From assembly GCF_029227915.1 (NCBI RefSeq), contig NC_079877.1, positions 2,914,001 through 2,978,000 of the forward strand: a DNA stretch of 64,000 bases. Reading direction: 5' to 3'. The position numbers and the translations under genes were made by a program. This document shows positions 1 to 11,609 of this stretch, in pieces. Position 1 is the first letter of the stretch. The number at the start of each line of letters is the position of its first letter. Under the pieces are notes generated by a model. It was given only the letters and a program-made list of their open reading frames with translations, had not been told where the DNA came from and ran no database searches. The stretch is from Hydractinia symbiolongicarpus. Lineage: Eukaryota > Cnidaria > Hydrozoa > Anthoathecata > Hydractiniidae.

Positions 1-294
1 TAACGGTATCAGTTCGTTTCAATTACAACGGTTCTGTCACATATTCGTACCATCATGTACTTAACGATATTTTTTCAATAATACCAGGTTGCATCGCTTT
101 TAACAGTAAAACGATTGACTGTGGGACTTAATTGAACTGACTTTTGACTTTGACCTTATAAATGTGATAAATGAGCTAGTTGGACTCCAAGAAATAACAT
201 TCTTTTTAACTCGACATGATTACCGGAACTCAGCGATTACACTGGAACCTGTGGTGCCGCTTCATTTAAAATTTAATTAAATAAGTTATTTTTT
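1..294 (+). repeat. Partial monomer at the left edge
   Basis: The window opens inside a monomer, about 79 bp from its start. It matches the last monomer of the following HOR copies (compare 4642-4935 and 9283-9576), so it is the tail of a preceding block I unit. Confidence 0.93.
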
Positions 295-1735
295 ACTGTT
301 GGACCAATCCTAGCCGTTATCGCGCGCTGAAGAAATAGAGACACTTTCAAAAACTATATTTCATTGACTTTCCAACGGTGTCAGTCCGTTCAGGTAACAA
401 CAGTTGCGTCACATATTCGTACGAACATGTATTAAGCGATAGTTCTGACATTACTAGGTTGAATTGCTTTTAACAGTGAAACGATTGACTGAGGGACTTA
501 ATTGAACTGATTCTGTACTGTGACCTTATAAATGTGATAAATGAGACAATTGGACTCCAAGGAAAAACCTTCATCTTAATCTGACATGATTGCTGTAACT
601 CAGCGATTATACTGGGCGCTATGGCAGCGCTTTATTTAAACATTTAGATAAATAAATCATTTTTTACTGTGGGACCAATCGTAGCCGTTATCGCGCGCTG
701 AAGAAATAGAGGCACTGTCAAAAACTACATTTCATTGAATTTCTAACGGTGTCAGTCCGTTTAAGTTACAACGGTTGCGTCACATATTCGTACAAACATA
801 TGTTTAGCGATATTTTTCTGACATTACTAGGTTGCATCGCTCTTAACTGGGAAATGATTGAATGTGGGACTTAATTTAACTGATTCTGGACTGTGACCTT
901 ATAATTGTGACAAATGATACAATTGGACTCCAAGGAAAAACAATCTTCTTAATTTGACATGATTGCTGTAACTCAGCGAATATACTGGGCGCTGTGGTAC
1001 TGCTTTATTTAAAAGTTTATATAAATAAGTCATTTTTTACTGTGGGATCAATCCTGACCGTTAGCACGTGCTGAATAAATAGGAATAGTTTCCAAAACTA
1101 CATTTCATTGATTTTCTAGCGGTATAATTCCGTTTGAGTTACAACGGTTGCGTCACATATTCCTACCAACATGTATTTAGCGATTTTTTTCTGATATTAC
1201 TAGGTTGCATTGCTTTTAAAAGTGAAACGATTGAATGTGGGACTTAATTGAGCTGATTTTGGACTGTGACCTTATAAATGTTATATGTGAGACAATTGGG
1301 CTCCTAGAAATAACATTCTTCTTAATTTGACATGATTGCCGGAATTCAGCAGTTACACTGGGCGCTGTGGTAGCGCTTTCTTTTAAAAGTTTAAAAAAAT
1401 AAGTCTTTTTTTACTGTGGGACCAATCCTGGCCGTTAGCACGCGCTGAATAAATAGGAACAGTTTCCAAAACTACATTTCATAGATTTTCTAGCGGTATA
1501 ATTTCGTTTGAGTTACAACGGTTGCGTCACATATTCCTAGCAACATGTATTTAGCGATTTTTTCCTGATATTACTAGGTTGCATCGCTTTTAACAGTGAA
1601 ACGTTTGACTGTGGGACTTAATTGAACTGATTTTGGACTTTGACCTTATAAATGTGATAAATGAGACAATTGAATTCCAAGAAATAACATTTTTCTTAAT
1701 TTGACATGATTGCTTGAACTCAGCAGTTACACTGG

Positions 1736-1750
1736 GCGCTGTGGCAGCGC
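1736..1750. repeat. Extended 6-bp form of the inverted repeat, GCGCTG-TGG-CAGCGC
   Basis: Monomer types with GTGGC in place of GTGGT have a 6-bp perfect stem (1736-1741 with 1745-1750) and a 3-base loop. The same form appears in the corresponding monomers of later HOR copies, for example near 9900, 12305 and 22175. Confidence 0.75.
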
Positions 1751-2533
1751 TTTATTTAAATATTTAGATAAAAAAGTCACTTTTGTACTGTGGCACCAAT
1801 CCTAGCCGTTTTCGCGCGCTGAAGAAATAGAGACATTCTCAAAAACTACATTTCATTGACTTCTTGGCGGTATCAAGCCGTTTGAGTTACAACGGTTGCG
1901 TCACATATTCGTACCATCATGTACTTAACGATATTTTTCCAATAATACCAGGTTGCATCGCTTTTAACTGTAAAACGATTGACTGAGGGATTTAATTGAA
2001 CTGATTCTGGACTGTGACCTCATAAATTTTATAGGTGAGACAATTGGACTCCTAGAAATTACATTCTTTTTAATTTGACATGATTACCGGAACTCAGCGA
2101 TTACCCTGGGCGCTGGAGTAGCGCTTTCTTTTAAAAATTAAGATAAATAAGTCAATTTTTGGTGTGGGACCAATCCCAGCCGTTAGATCGCGTTGAAGAA
2201 ATAAAGGCAGTTTCAAAAACTACATTTCATTGACTTTCTAACGGTATCAATCCGTTCGAGTGACAACGGTTCAGTCACATACTCGTACTAACATGTATTT
2301 AGTGATTTTCTTCCGATATTACTAAGTTGTATTGCTTTTAACAGTGAAACAATTGACTGAGGGAGTTAATTGAACTGATTCCGGACTGTGACCTTATAAA
2401 TGTGAAAAATGAGCCAATTGTTCTCCAAGGAATAACATTCTTCTTAATTTGACATGATTGCTGGAACTCAGCGATTACACAAGGCGCTTTGGAAGCGCTT
2501 CATTTAAAAATTAAGATAAAAAATTCAGTTTTT

Positions 2534-2905
2534 ACTGTGGGACCAATCCTAGCCGTTATCGCGAGCTGAAGAAATAGAGACAGTTTTAAAAACAACATTT
2601 CAATGACTTTCTAACGGTATCAGTCCGTTTGAGTTACAACGGTTGCGTCACATATTCGTACCAACATGTATTTAGCGATATTTTTCCGCTGTTGCTAGGT
2701 TGCATCTCCTTTAACAGTGAAACGATTGACTGTAGGAGTTAAATGAACTGATTTTGGACTGAGACCTTATGAATGTGAAAGTGAGACAATTCGACTTCAA
2801 GAAATAACATTCTTCTTAACTTGACATGATTGCTGAAATTCAGAGATTACACTGGCCGCTGTGGTAGCGCTTAATTTAAAAATTAAGATAAAAAATTCAG
2901 TTTTT
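2534..2905 (+). repeat. Representative full-length monomer (372 bp)
   Basis: This copy shows the monomer anatomy in order. It opens with ACTGTGGGACCAATCC, followed by a CCGTTATCGCG stretch with the densest CpG. Then come CATTTCA and TGACTTTCTAACGG, an alternating AACGG / CCGTT / AACGG element, TCACATATTCGTACCAACAT, and a T-rich stretch leading to TTTTAACAGTGAAACGATTG. Near position 195 a second ACTGTGGGAC-like word begins the second part (here degraded to ACTGTAGGAG). The second part has CTTATAAATGTGATAAATGA (variant here), TTCTTAATTTGACATGATTG, a GCGCT-GTGGT-AGCGC inverted repeat (CCGCT here), and ends in an A/T-rich tract before the next ACTGTGGGAC. The consensus is about 37% GC. The start phase is arbitrary. 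Confidence 0.93.
2612..2643. repeat. Alternating pentamer element AACGG-7-CCGTT-8-AACGG (representative)
   Basis: In this copy AACGG lies at 2613-2617, its reverse complement CCGTT at 2625-2629, and AACGG again at 2638-2642, separated by 7 and 8 bases. The left or right pair could form a 5-bp stem. The element is present in most monomers, although some types have GGCGG in place of the first AACGG. A further CCGTTA lies near the start of the monomer (2553-2558 here). TAACGG and CAACGG match the core of Myb-type DNA-binding sites (YAAC[G/T]G). Whether any protein binds is unknown. Confidence 0.7.
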
Positions 2906-3600
2906 ACTGTGGGACCAATCCCAGCCGTTGGCGCGCGCTGAAGAAATAGAGACAGTTTCAAATACTACATTTCACTGACTTTCTAACGGTGTCAGTCCGT
3001 TTGCGTTACAACAGTTGAGTCACATATTCATACCAACATGTATTTAACGATATTTTTTTGATATTACTAGGTTGCATCGCTTTTAACAGTGAAACGATTG
3101 ACTCTGGGACTTAACTGAAGTAACTTTGGACTGTGACCTTATAAATGTGATAAATGGGACAATTGGACTCCAAGAAATAACATTCTTCTTAATTTGACAT
3201 GATTGCTGGAACTCAGCGATTACATTAGGCTCTGTGGTAGGGCTTTATTTAAAAATTTAGATAAATAAGTCTTTTTCTACTGTGGGACCAAACCTGGTCG
3301 TTAGCACTCGCTGAATAAATAGGAACAGTTTCAAAGACTACATTTCATTGACTTTCTGACGGTATAAATCCGTTTCAATTACAATGCTTCCGTCACATAT
3401 TCGTACCATCATGTACTTAACGATATTTTTCCAATAATACCAGGTTGCATCGCCTTTAACTGTAAACGATTGACTGAGGGATTTAATTGAACTGATTCTG
3501 GACGGTGACCTTATAAATTTTATAAGTGAGACAATTGGATTCCTAGAAATAACATTCTTCTTAATTTGACATGATTGCCGGAACTCAGCGATTACACTGG

Positions 3601-3615
3601 GCGCTGTGGTAGCGC
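3601..3615. repeat. GCGCT-GTGGT-AGCGC inverted repeat (representative)
   Basis: A perfect 5-bp inverted repeat with a 5-base loop (stems 3601-3605 and 3611-3615) sits about 45 bp before the monomer end, just upstream of the A/T-rich tract. It recurs in a large share of monomers. Variants such as GCGCT-ATGGC-AGCGC, GCGCT-GGAGT-AGCGC and GCGCT-GTGGA-AGCGC keep the stem while the loop changes. Other monomer types break it, for example those with GCTCT or AACCT as the left arm. Confidence 0.75.
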
Positions 3616-4023
3616 TTTCTTTAAAAAATTCAGATAAATAAGTTAATTTTTAGTGTGGGACCAATCCTGGCCCTTAGCACGCGCTGAATAAATAGGAACA
3701 GTTTCAAAGACTACATTTAATTGACTTTCTGGCGGTATAAACCCGTTTGAGTGACAACGGCTGCGTCACATATTCGTACCAACATGTATTTAGTGATAGT
3801 ATTCGGATGTCACTAGGTTGCATCGCTTTTAACAGTGAAACGTTTGACTGTGGGACTTAATTGAACTGATTTTGGACTTGACCTTATAAATGTGATAAAT
3901 GAGCCAGTTTGGCTACAAGAAATAACATTCTTCATAATTTTACATGATTGCTGGAACTCAGCGATTTCACTGGGCGGTGTGGTAGCGTTTTATTTCAAAA
4001 TTAAAATAAATAAGTTATTTTTT

Positions 4024-4292
4024 ACAACGGTTCAGTCACACATTCGTACCAACATGTACTTAACGATATTTTTCCAATAATACCAGGTTCCATCGCTTTT
4101 AACAGTAAAACGATTGACTGTGGGACTTATTGAACTGATTTTGGACTTTGACCTTATAAATGTGATAAATGAGCCAGTTTGGCTACAAGAAATAACATTC
4201 TTCTTAATTTTACATGATTGCTGGAACTCAGCGATTTCACTGGGCGGTGTGGTAGCGTTTTATTACAAAATTAAGATAAATAAGTTATTCAT
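4024..4292 (+). repeat. Type A short monomer (269 bp), first of a pair
   Basis: The monomer begins at TTTTTTACAACGG: its first ~102 bp are missing, so the previous A/T tract runs straight into the internal ACAACGGTTCAGTCAC. The remaining body and end are normal. It also has CTTATTG where neighbours have CTTAATTG, which opens a 72-codon frame across the copy. That frame is not a gene: the same words occur in non-open form in all other monomers. Confidence 0.93.
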
Positions 4293-4563
4293 ACAACGGT
4301 TCAGTCACACATTCGTACCAACATGTACTTAACGATATTTTTCCAATAATACCAGGTTGCATCGCTTTTAACAGTAAAACGATTGACTGTGGGACTTAAT
4401 TGAACTGACTTTTGACTTTGACCTTATAAATGTGATAAATGAGCTAGTTGGACTCCAAGAAATAACATTCTTTTTAACTCGACATTATTACCGGAACTCA
4501 GCGATCACACTGGAACCTGTGGTAGCGCTTCATTTAAAAATTTAGTTAGATAAGTTATTTTTT
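4293..4563 (+). repeat. Type A short monomer (271 bp), second of a pair
   Basis: It has the same ~102-bp 5' deletion as its left neighbour, but the junction reads TTATTCATACAACGG rather than TTTTTTACAACGG. The second half is of a different monomer type (TTTTTAACTCGACATTATTA, GGAACCTG), so the pair is not a simple duplicate. Confidence 0.92.
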
Positions 4564-7500
4564 ACTGTGGGACTAATCCTAGCCGTTATCGCGCACTGAA
4601 GAAATAGAGACAGGTTCAAAAACTCCATTTCATTGACTTTCTAACGTTATCAGTTCGTTTCAATTACAACGGTTTTGTCACATATTCGTACCATCATGTA
4701 CTTAACGATATTTTTTCAATAATACCAGGTTGCATCGCTTTTAACAGTAAAACGATTGACTGTGGGACTTAATTGAACTGACTTTTGACTTTGACCTTAT
4801 AAATGTGATAAATGAGCTAATTGGACTCCAAGAAATAACATTCTTTTTAACTCGACATGATTACCGGAACTCAGCGATTACACTGGAACCTGTGGTGCCG
4901 CTTCATTTAAAATTTAATTAAATAAGTTATTTTTTACTGTTGGACCAATCCTAGCCGTTATCGCGCGCTGAAGAAATAGAGACACTTTCAAAAACTATAT
5001 TTCATTGACTTTCCAACGGTGTCAGTCCGTTCAGGTAACAACAGTTGCGTCACATATTCGTACGAACATGTATTAAGCGATAGTTCTGACATTACTAGGT
5101 TGAATTGCTTTTAACAGTGAAACGATTGACTGAGGGACTTAATTGAACTGATTCTGTACTGTGACCTTATAAATGTGATAAATGAGACAATTGGACTCCA
5201 AGGAAAAACCTTCATCTTAATCTGACATGATTGCTGTAACTCAGCGATTATACTGGGCGCTATGGCAGCGCTTTATTTAAACATTTAGATAAATAAATCA
5301 TTTTTTACTGTGGGACCAATCGTAGCCGTTATCGCGCGCTGAAGAAATAGAGGCACTGTCAAAAACTACATTTCATTGAATTTCTAACGGTGTCAGTCCG
5401 TTTAAGTTACAACGGTTGCGTCACATATTCGTACAAACATATGTTTAGCGATATTTTTCTGACATTACTAGGTTGCATCGCTTTTAACTGGGAAATGATT
5501 GAATGTGGGACTTAATTTAAGTGATTCTGGACTGTGACCTTATAATTGTGACAAATGATACAATTGGACTCCAAGGAAAAACAATCTTCTTAATTTGACA
5601 TGATTGCTGTAACTCAGCGAATATACTGGGCGCTGTGGTACTGCTTTATTTAAAAGTTTATATAAATAAGTCATTTTTTACTGTGGGATCAATCCTGACC
5701 GTTAGCACGTGCTGAATAAATAGGAATAGTTTCCAAAACTACATTTCATTGATTTTCTAGCGGTATAATTCCGTTTGAGTTACAACGGTTGCGTCACATA
5801 TTCCTACCAACATGTATTTAGCGATTTTTTTCTGATATTACTAGGTTGCATTGCTTTTAAAAGTGAAACGATTGAATGTGGGACTTAATTGAGCTGATTT
5901 TGGACTGTGACCTTATAAATGTTATATGTGAGACAATTGGGCTCCTAGAAATAACATTCTTCTTAATTTGACATGATTGCCGGAATTCAACAGTTACACT
6001 GGGCGCTGTGGTAGCGCTTTCTTTTAAAAGTTTAAAAAAATAAGTCTTTTTTTACTGTGGGACCAATCCTGGCCGTTAGCACGCGCTGAATAAATAGGAA
6101 CAGTTTCCAAAACTACATTTCATAGATTTTCTAGCGGTATAATTTCGTTTGAGTTACAACGGTTGCGTCACATATTCCTAGCAACATGTATTTAGCGATT
6201 TTTTCCTGATATTACTAGGTTGCATCGCTTTTAACAGTGAAACGTTTGACTGTGGGACTTAATTGAACTGATTTTGGACTTTGACCTTAAAAATGTGATA
6301 AATGAGACAATTGAATTCCAAGAAATAACATTTTTCTTAATTTGACATGATTGCTTGAACTCAGCAGTTACACTGGGCGCTGTGGCAGCGCTTTATTTAA
6401 ATATTTAGATAAAAAAGTCACTTTTGTACTGTGGCACCAATCCTAGCCGTTATCGCGCGCTGAAGAAATAGAGACATTCTCAAAAACTACATTTCATTGA
6501 CTTCTTGGCGGTATCAAGCCGTTTGAGTTACAACGGTTGCGTCACATATTCGTACCATCATGTACTTAACGATATTTTTCCAATAATACCAGGTTGCATC
6601 GCTTTTAACTGTAAAACGATTGACTGAGGGATTTAATTGAATTGATTCTGGACTGTGACCTCATAAATTTTATAGGTGAGACAATTGGACTCCTAGAAAT
6701 AACATTCTTTTTAATTTGACATGATTACCGGAACTCAGCGATTACACTGGGCGCTGGAGTAGCGCTTTCTTTTAAAAATTAAGATAAATAAGTCAATTTT
6801 TGGTGTGGGACCAATCCCAGCCGTTAGATCGCGTTGAAGAAATAAAGGCAGTTTCAAAAACTACATTTCATTGACTTTCTAACGGTATCAATCCGTTCGA
6901 GTGACAACGGTTCAGTCACATACTCGTACTAACATGTATTTAGTGATTTTCTTCCGATATTACTAAGTTGTATTGCTTTTAACAGTGAAACAATTGACTG
7001 AGGGAGTTAATTGAACTGATTTCGGACTGTGACCTTATAAATGTGAAAAATGAGCCAATTGTTCTCCAAGGAATAACATTCTTCTTAATTTGACATGATT
7101 GCTGGAACTCAGCGATTACACAAGGCGCTTTGGAAGCGCTTCATTTAAAAATTAAGATAAAAAATTCAGTTTTTACTGTGGGACCAATCCTAGCCGTTAT
7201 CGCGAGCTGAAGAAATAGAGACAGTTTTAAAAACAACATTTCAATGACTTTCTAACAGTATCAGTCCGTTTGAGTTACAACGGTTGCGTCACATATTCGT
7301 ACCAACATGTATTTAGCGATATTTTTCCGCTGTTGCTAGGTTGCATCTCCTTTAACAGTGAAACGATTGACTGTAGGAGTTAAATGAACTGATTTTGGAC
7401 TGAGACCTTATGAATGTGAAAGTGAGACAATTCGACTTCAAGAAATAACATTCTTCTTAACTTGACATGATTGCTGAAATTCAGAGATTACACTGGCCGC

Positions 7501-8664
7501 TGTGGTAGCGCTTAATTTAAAAATTAAGATAAAAAATTCAGTTTTTACTGTGGGACTAATCGCAGCCGTTGGCGCGCGCTGAAGAAATAGAGACAGTTTC
7601 AAATACTACATTTCACTGACTTTCTAACGGTGTCAGTCCGTTTGCGTTACAACAGTTGAGTCACATATTTATACCAACACGTATTTAACGATATTTTTTT
7701 GATATTACTAGGTTGCATCGCTTTTAACAGTGAAACGATTGACTCTGGGACTTAACTGAAGTAACTTTGGACTGTGACCTTATAAATGTGATAAATGGGA
7801 CAATTGGACTCCAAGAAATAACATTCTTCTTAATTTGACATGATTGCTGGAACTCAGCGATTACATTAGGCTCTGTGGTAGGGCTTTATTTAAAAATTTA
7901 GATAAATAAGTCTTTTTCTACTGTGGGACCAAACCTGGTCGTTAGCACTCGCTGAATAAATAGGAACAGTTTCAAAGACTACATTTCATTGACTTTCTGA
8001 CGGTATAAATCCGTTTCAATTACAATGCTTCCGTCACATATTCGTACCATCATGTACTTAACGATATTTTTCCAATAATACCAGGTTGCATCGCCTTTAA
8101 CTGTAAACGATTGACTGAGGGATTTAATTGAACTGATTCTGGACGGTGACCTTATAAATTTTATAAGTGAGACAATTGGACTCCTAGAAATAACATTCTT
8201 CTTAATTTGACATGATTGCCGGAACTCAGCGATTACACTGGGCGCTGTGGTAGCGCTTTCTTTTAAAAATTCAGATAAATAAGTTAATTTTTAGTGTGGG
8301 ACCAATCCTGGCCCTTAGCACGCGCTGAATAAATAGGAACAGTTTCAAAGACTACATTTAATTGACTTTCTGGCGGTATAAACCCGTTTGAGTGACAACG
8401 GCTGCGTCACATATTCGTACCAACATGTATTTAGTGATAGTATTCGGATGTCACTAGGTTGCATCGCTTTTAACAGTGAAACGTTTGACTGTGGGACTTA
8501 ATTGAACTGATTTTGGACTTGACCTTATAAATGTGATAAATGAGCCAGTTTGACTACAAGAAATAACATTCTTCATAATTTTACATGATTGCTGGAACTC
8601 AGCGATTTCACTGGGCGGTGTGGTAGCGTTATATTTCAAAATTAAAATAAATAAGTTATTTTTT

Positions 8665-8933
8665 ACAACGGTTCAGTCACACATTCGTACCAACATGTTC
8701 TTAACGATATTTTTCCAATAATACCAGGTTCCATCGCTTTTAACAGTAAAACGATTGACTGTGGGACTTATTGAACTGATTTTGGACTTTGACCTTATAA
8801 ATGTGATAAATGAGCCAGTTTGGCTACAAGAAATAACATTCTTCTTAATTTTACATGATTGCTGGAACTCAGCGATTTCACTGGGCGGTGTGGTAGCGTT
8901 TTATTACAAAATTAAGATAAATAAGTTATTCAT
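8665..8933 (+). repeat. Type A short monomer (269 bp), first of a pair
   Basis: Counterpart of the short monomer at 4024, with the same TTTTTTACAACGG junction. It differs by ATGTTC against ATGTAC near 8697 and carries the same 72-codon shadow frame. Confidence 0.93.
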
Positions 8934-9204
8934 ACAACGGTTCAGTCACACATTCGTACCAACATGTACTTAACGATATTTTTCCAATAATACCAGGTTG
9001 CATCGCTTTTAACAGTAAAACGATTGACTGTGGGACTTAATTGAACTGACTTTTGACTTTGACCTTATAAATGTGATAAATGAGCCAGTTGGACTCCAAG
9101 AAATAACATTCTTTTTAACTCGACATTATCACCGGAACTCAGCGATTACACTGGAACCTGTGGTAGCGCTTCATTTAAAAATTTAGTTAGATAAGTTATT
9201 TTTT
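8934..9204 (+). repeat. Type A short monomer (271 bp), second of a pair
   Basis: Counterpart of the short monomer at 4293, with the same CATACAACGG junction. Second-half differences include TTATCACC for TTATTACC. Confidence 0.92.
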
Positions 9205-11069
9205 ACTGTGGGACTAATCCAAACCGTTATCGCGCACTGAAGAAATAGAGACTGGTTCAAAAACTCCATTTCATTGACTTTCTAACGGTATCAGTTCGTT
9301 TCAATTACAACGGTTCTGTCACATATTCGTACCATCATGTACTTAACGATATTTTTTCAATAATACCAGGTTGCATCGCTTTTAACAGTAAAACGATTGA
9401 CTGTGGGACTTAATTGAACTGACTTTTGACTTTGACCTTATAAATGTGATAAATGAGCTAATTGGACTCCAAGAAATAACATTCTTTTTAACTCGACATG
9501 ATTACCGGAACTTAGCGATTACACTGGAACCTGTGGTAGCGCTTCATTTAAAATTTAATAAAATAAGTTATTTTTTACTGTGGGACCAATCCTAGCCGTT
9601 ATCGCGCGCTGAAGAAATAGAGACACTTTCAAAAACTACATTTCATTGACTTTCCAACGGTGTCAGTCCGTTCAGGTAACAACAGTTGCGTCACATATTC
9701 GTACGAACATGTATTAAGCGATATTTTTCTGACATTACTAGGTTGAATCGCTTTTAACAGTGAAACGATTGACTGAGGGACTTAATTGAACTGATTCTGT
9801 ACTGTGACCTTATAAATGTGATAAATGAGACAATTGTACTCCAAGGAAAAACCTTCATCTTAATCTGACATGATTGCCGGAACTCAGCAGTTACACTGGG
9901 CGCTGTGGCAGCGCTTTAATTAAAAATTTAAATAAAAAAGTCATTTTTGTACTGTGGCACCAATCCTAGCCGTTACCGCGCGCTGAAGAAATAGAGAGAG
10001 TTTCAAAAACTACATTTCATTGACTTTCTAACGCTATCAGTCCGTTTCAATTACAATGGTTCCGTCACATATTCGTACCTTCATGTACTTAACGATATTT
10101 TTCCAATAATACCAGGTTGCATCGGTTTTAACTGTAAAACGATTGACTGAGGGATTTAATTGAACTGATTCTGGACTGTGACCTTATAAATTTTATAAGT
10201 GAGACAATTGGACTCCTAGAAATAACATTCTTCTTAATTTGACATGATTGCCGGAACTCAGCGATTACACTGGGCGCTGTGGTAGCGCTTTCTTTTAAAA
10301 GTTTAAATAAATAAGTCTTTTTTTACTGTGGGACCAATCCTGGCCGTTAGCACGCGCTGAATAAATAGGAACAGTTTCCAAAACTACATTTCATTGATTT
10401 TCTAGCGGTATAATTCCGTTTGAGTTACAACGGTTGCGTCACATATTCCTAGCAACATGTATTTAGCGATTTTTTCCTGATCTTACTAGGTTGCATCGCT
10501 TTTAACAGTGAAACGTTTGACTGTGGGACTTAATTGAAATGATTTTGGACTTTGACCTTATAATTGTGATAAATGAGACAATTGAATACCAAGAAATAAC
10601 ATTTTTCTTAATTTGACATGATTGCTTGAACTCAGCAGTTACACTAGGCGCTGTGGCAGCGCTTTATATAAATATTTAGATAAAAAAGTCATTTTTGTAC
10701 TGTGGCACAAATCCTAGCCGTTATCGCGCGCTGAAGAAATAAAGACATTCTCAAAAACTACATTTCATTGACTTTTGGCGGTATCAAGCCGTTTGAGTTA
10801 CAACGGCTGCGTCACATATTCGTACCAACATGTATTTAGTGATAGTATTCGGATGTCACTAGGTTGCATCGCTTTTAACAGTGAAACGTTTGACTGTGGG
10901 ACTTAATTGAACTGATTTTGGACTTGACCTTATAAATGTGATAAATGAGCCAGTTTGACTACAAGAAATAACATTCTTCATAATTTTACATGATTGCTGG
11001 AACTCAGCGATTTCACTGGGCGGTGTGGTAGCGTTTTATTTCAAAATTAAAATAAATAAGTTATTTTTT

Positions 11070-11338
11070 ACAACGGTTCAGTCACACATTCGTACCAACA
11101 TGTACTTAACGATATTTTTCCAATAATACCAGGTTCCATCGCTTTTAACAGTAAAACGATTGACTGTGGGACTTATTGAACTGATTTTGGACTTTGACCT
11201 TATAAATGTGATAAATGAGCCAGTTTGGCTACAAGAAATAACATTCTTCTTAATTTTACATGATTGCTGGAACTCAGCGATTTCACTGGGCGGTGTGGTA
11301 GCGTTTTATTACAAAATTAAGATAAATAAGTTATTCAT
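11070..11338 (+). repeat. Type A short monomer (269 bp), first of a pair
   Basis: It has the TTTTTTACAACGG junction, as at 4024 and 8665, the same CTTATTG one-base difference, and the same 72-codon shadow frame. Confidence 0.93.
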
Positions 11339-11609
11339 ACAACGGTTCAGTCACACATTCGTACCAACATGTACTTAACGATATTTTTCCAATAATACCA
11401 GGTTGCATCGCTTTTAACAGTAAAACGATTGACTGTGGGACTTAATTGAACTGACTTTTGACTTTGACCTTATAAATGTGATAAACGAGCCAGTTGGACT
11501 CCAAGAAATAACATTCTTTTTAACTCGACATTATCACCGGAACTCAGCGATTACACTGGAACCTGTGGTAGCGCTTCATTTAAAAATTTAGTTAGATAAG
11601 TTATTTTTT
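11339..11609 (+). repeat. Type A short monomer (271 bp), second of a pair
   Basis: It has the CATACAACGG junction and is the third copy of the pair's second member. It shares TTATCACC with the copy at 8934, so it is closer to that copy than to 4293. Confidence 0.92.

Larger units (their letters stand above)
295..4935 (+). repeat. Block I HOR copy a: full 13-monomer unit, 4641 bp
   Basis: Monomers start at 295, 666, 1039, 1413, 1787, 2161, 2534, 2906, 3279, 3652, 4024 (type A short), 4293 (type A short) and 4564. The unit has eleven full-length and two short monomers. Adjacent monomers within it differ substantially, but each matches the monomer 4641 bp further on almost base for base, which defines a higher-order repeat. 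Its monomers at 1039 and 1413 resemble type c of block III, and the monomer at 3652 resembles type a. Confidence 0.95.
4936..9576 (+). repeat. Block I HOR copy b: full 13-monomer unit, 4641 bp
   Basis: Monomers start at 4936, 5307, 5680, 6054, 6428, 6802, 7175, 7547, 7920, 8293, 8665 (A), 8934 (A) and 9205, each exactly 4641 bp after its counterpart in copy a. I noticed about thirty scattered single-base differences between the two copies (roughly 99.3% identity) and no net length change. Examples are CGCTCTTAAC against CGCTTTTAAC near 836/5477 and GTTTGGCTAC against GTTTGACTAC near 3907/8548. Confidence 0.95.

Noticed and set aside
2658-2676. Possible CENP-B box in ATTCGTACCAACATGTA.
   Set aside because: It has TTCG-N4-A but lacks the required CGGG at the right spacing (ATGT is there instead), and I found no monomer type restoring it.
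2780-2800. TATAAA-like word (CTTATAAATGTG) in each monomer as a possible promoter.
   Set aside because: A TATA-like word in ~63% AT sequence is weak evidence, and there is no convincing initiator or downstream element at the expected distance, nor any gene to drive.
3015-3024. TGAGTCA, a perfect AP-1/GCN4-type heptamer, in some monomers, and TGCGTCA in most.
   Set aside because: A single short word varying between TGAGTCA, TGCGTCA, TCAGTCA and TCCGTCA among types shows no preference for the binding form. Chance is sufficient.
4114-4332. A 72-codon open frame repeated with identical translation at 4114, 8755 and 11160, and 62-codon relatives at 3892, 14836 and 17342.
   Set aside because: They lie in type A shorts and the monomers before them, and their repetition follows the DNA repeat exactly. 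The same DNA is closed by stops in most other monomers, codon positions show no constraint I can see, and no domain is recognisable. These are shadows of the satellite.
295-9576. Assembly duplication as the cause of the two 4641-bp copies.
   Set aside because: About thirty scattered single-base differences between the copies, and shared variants between the second copy and later units, are not what a duplicated contig would show. Raw reads would still be the decisive check.
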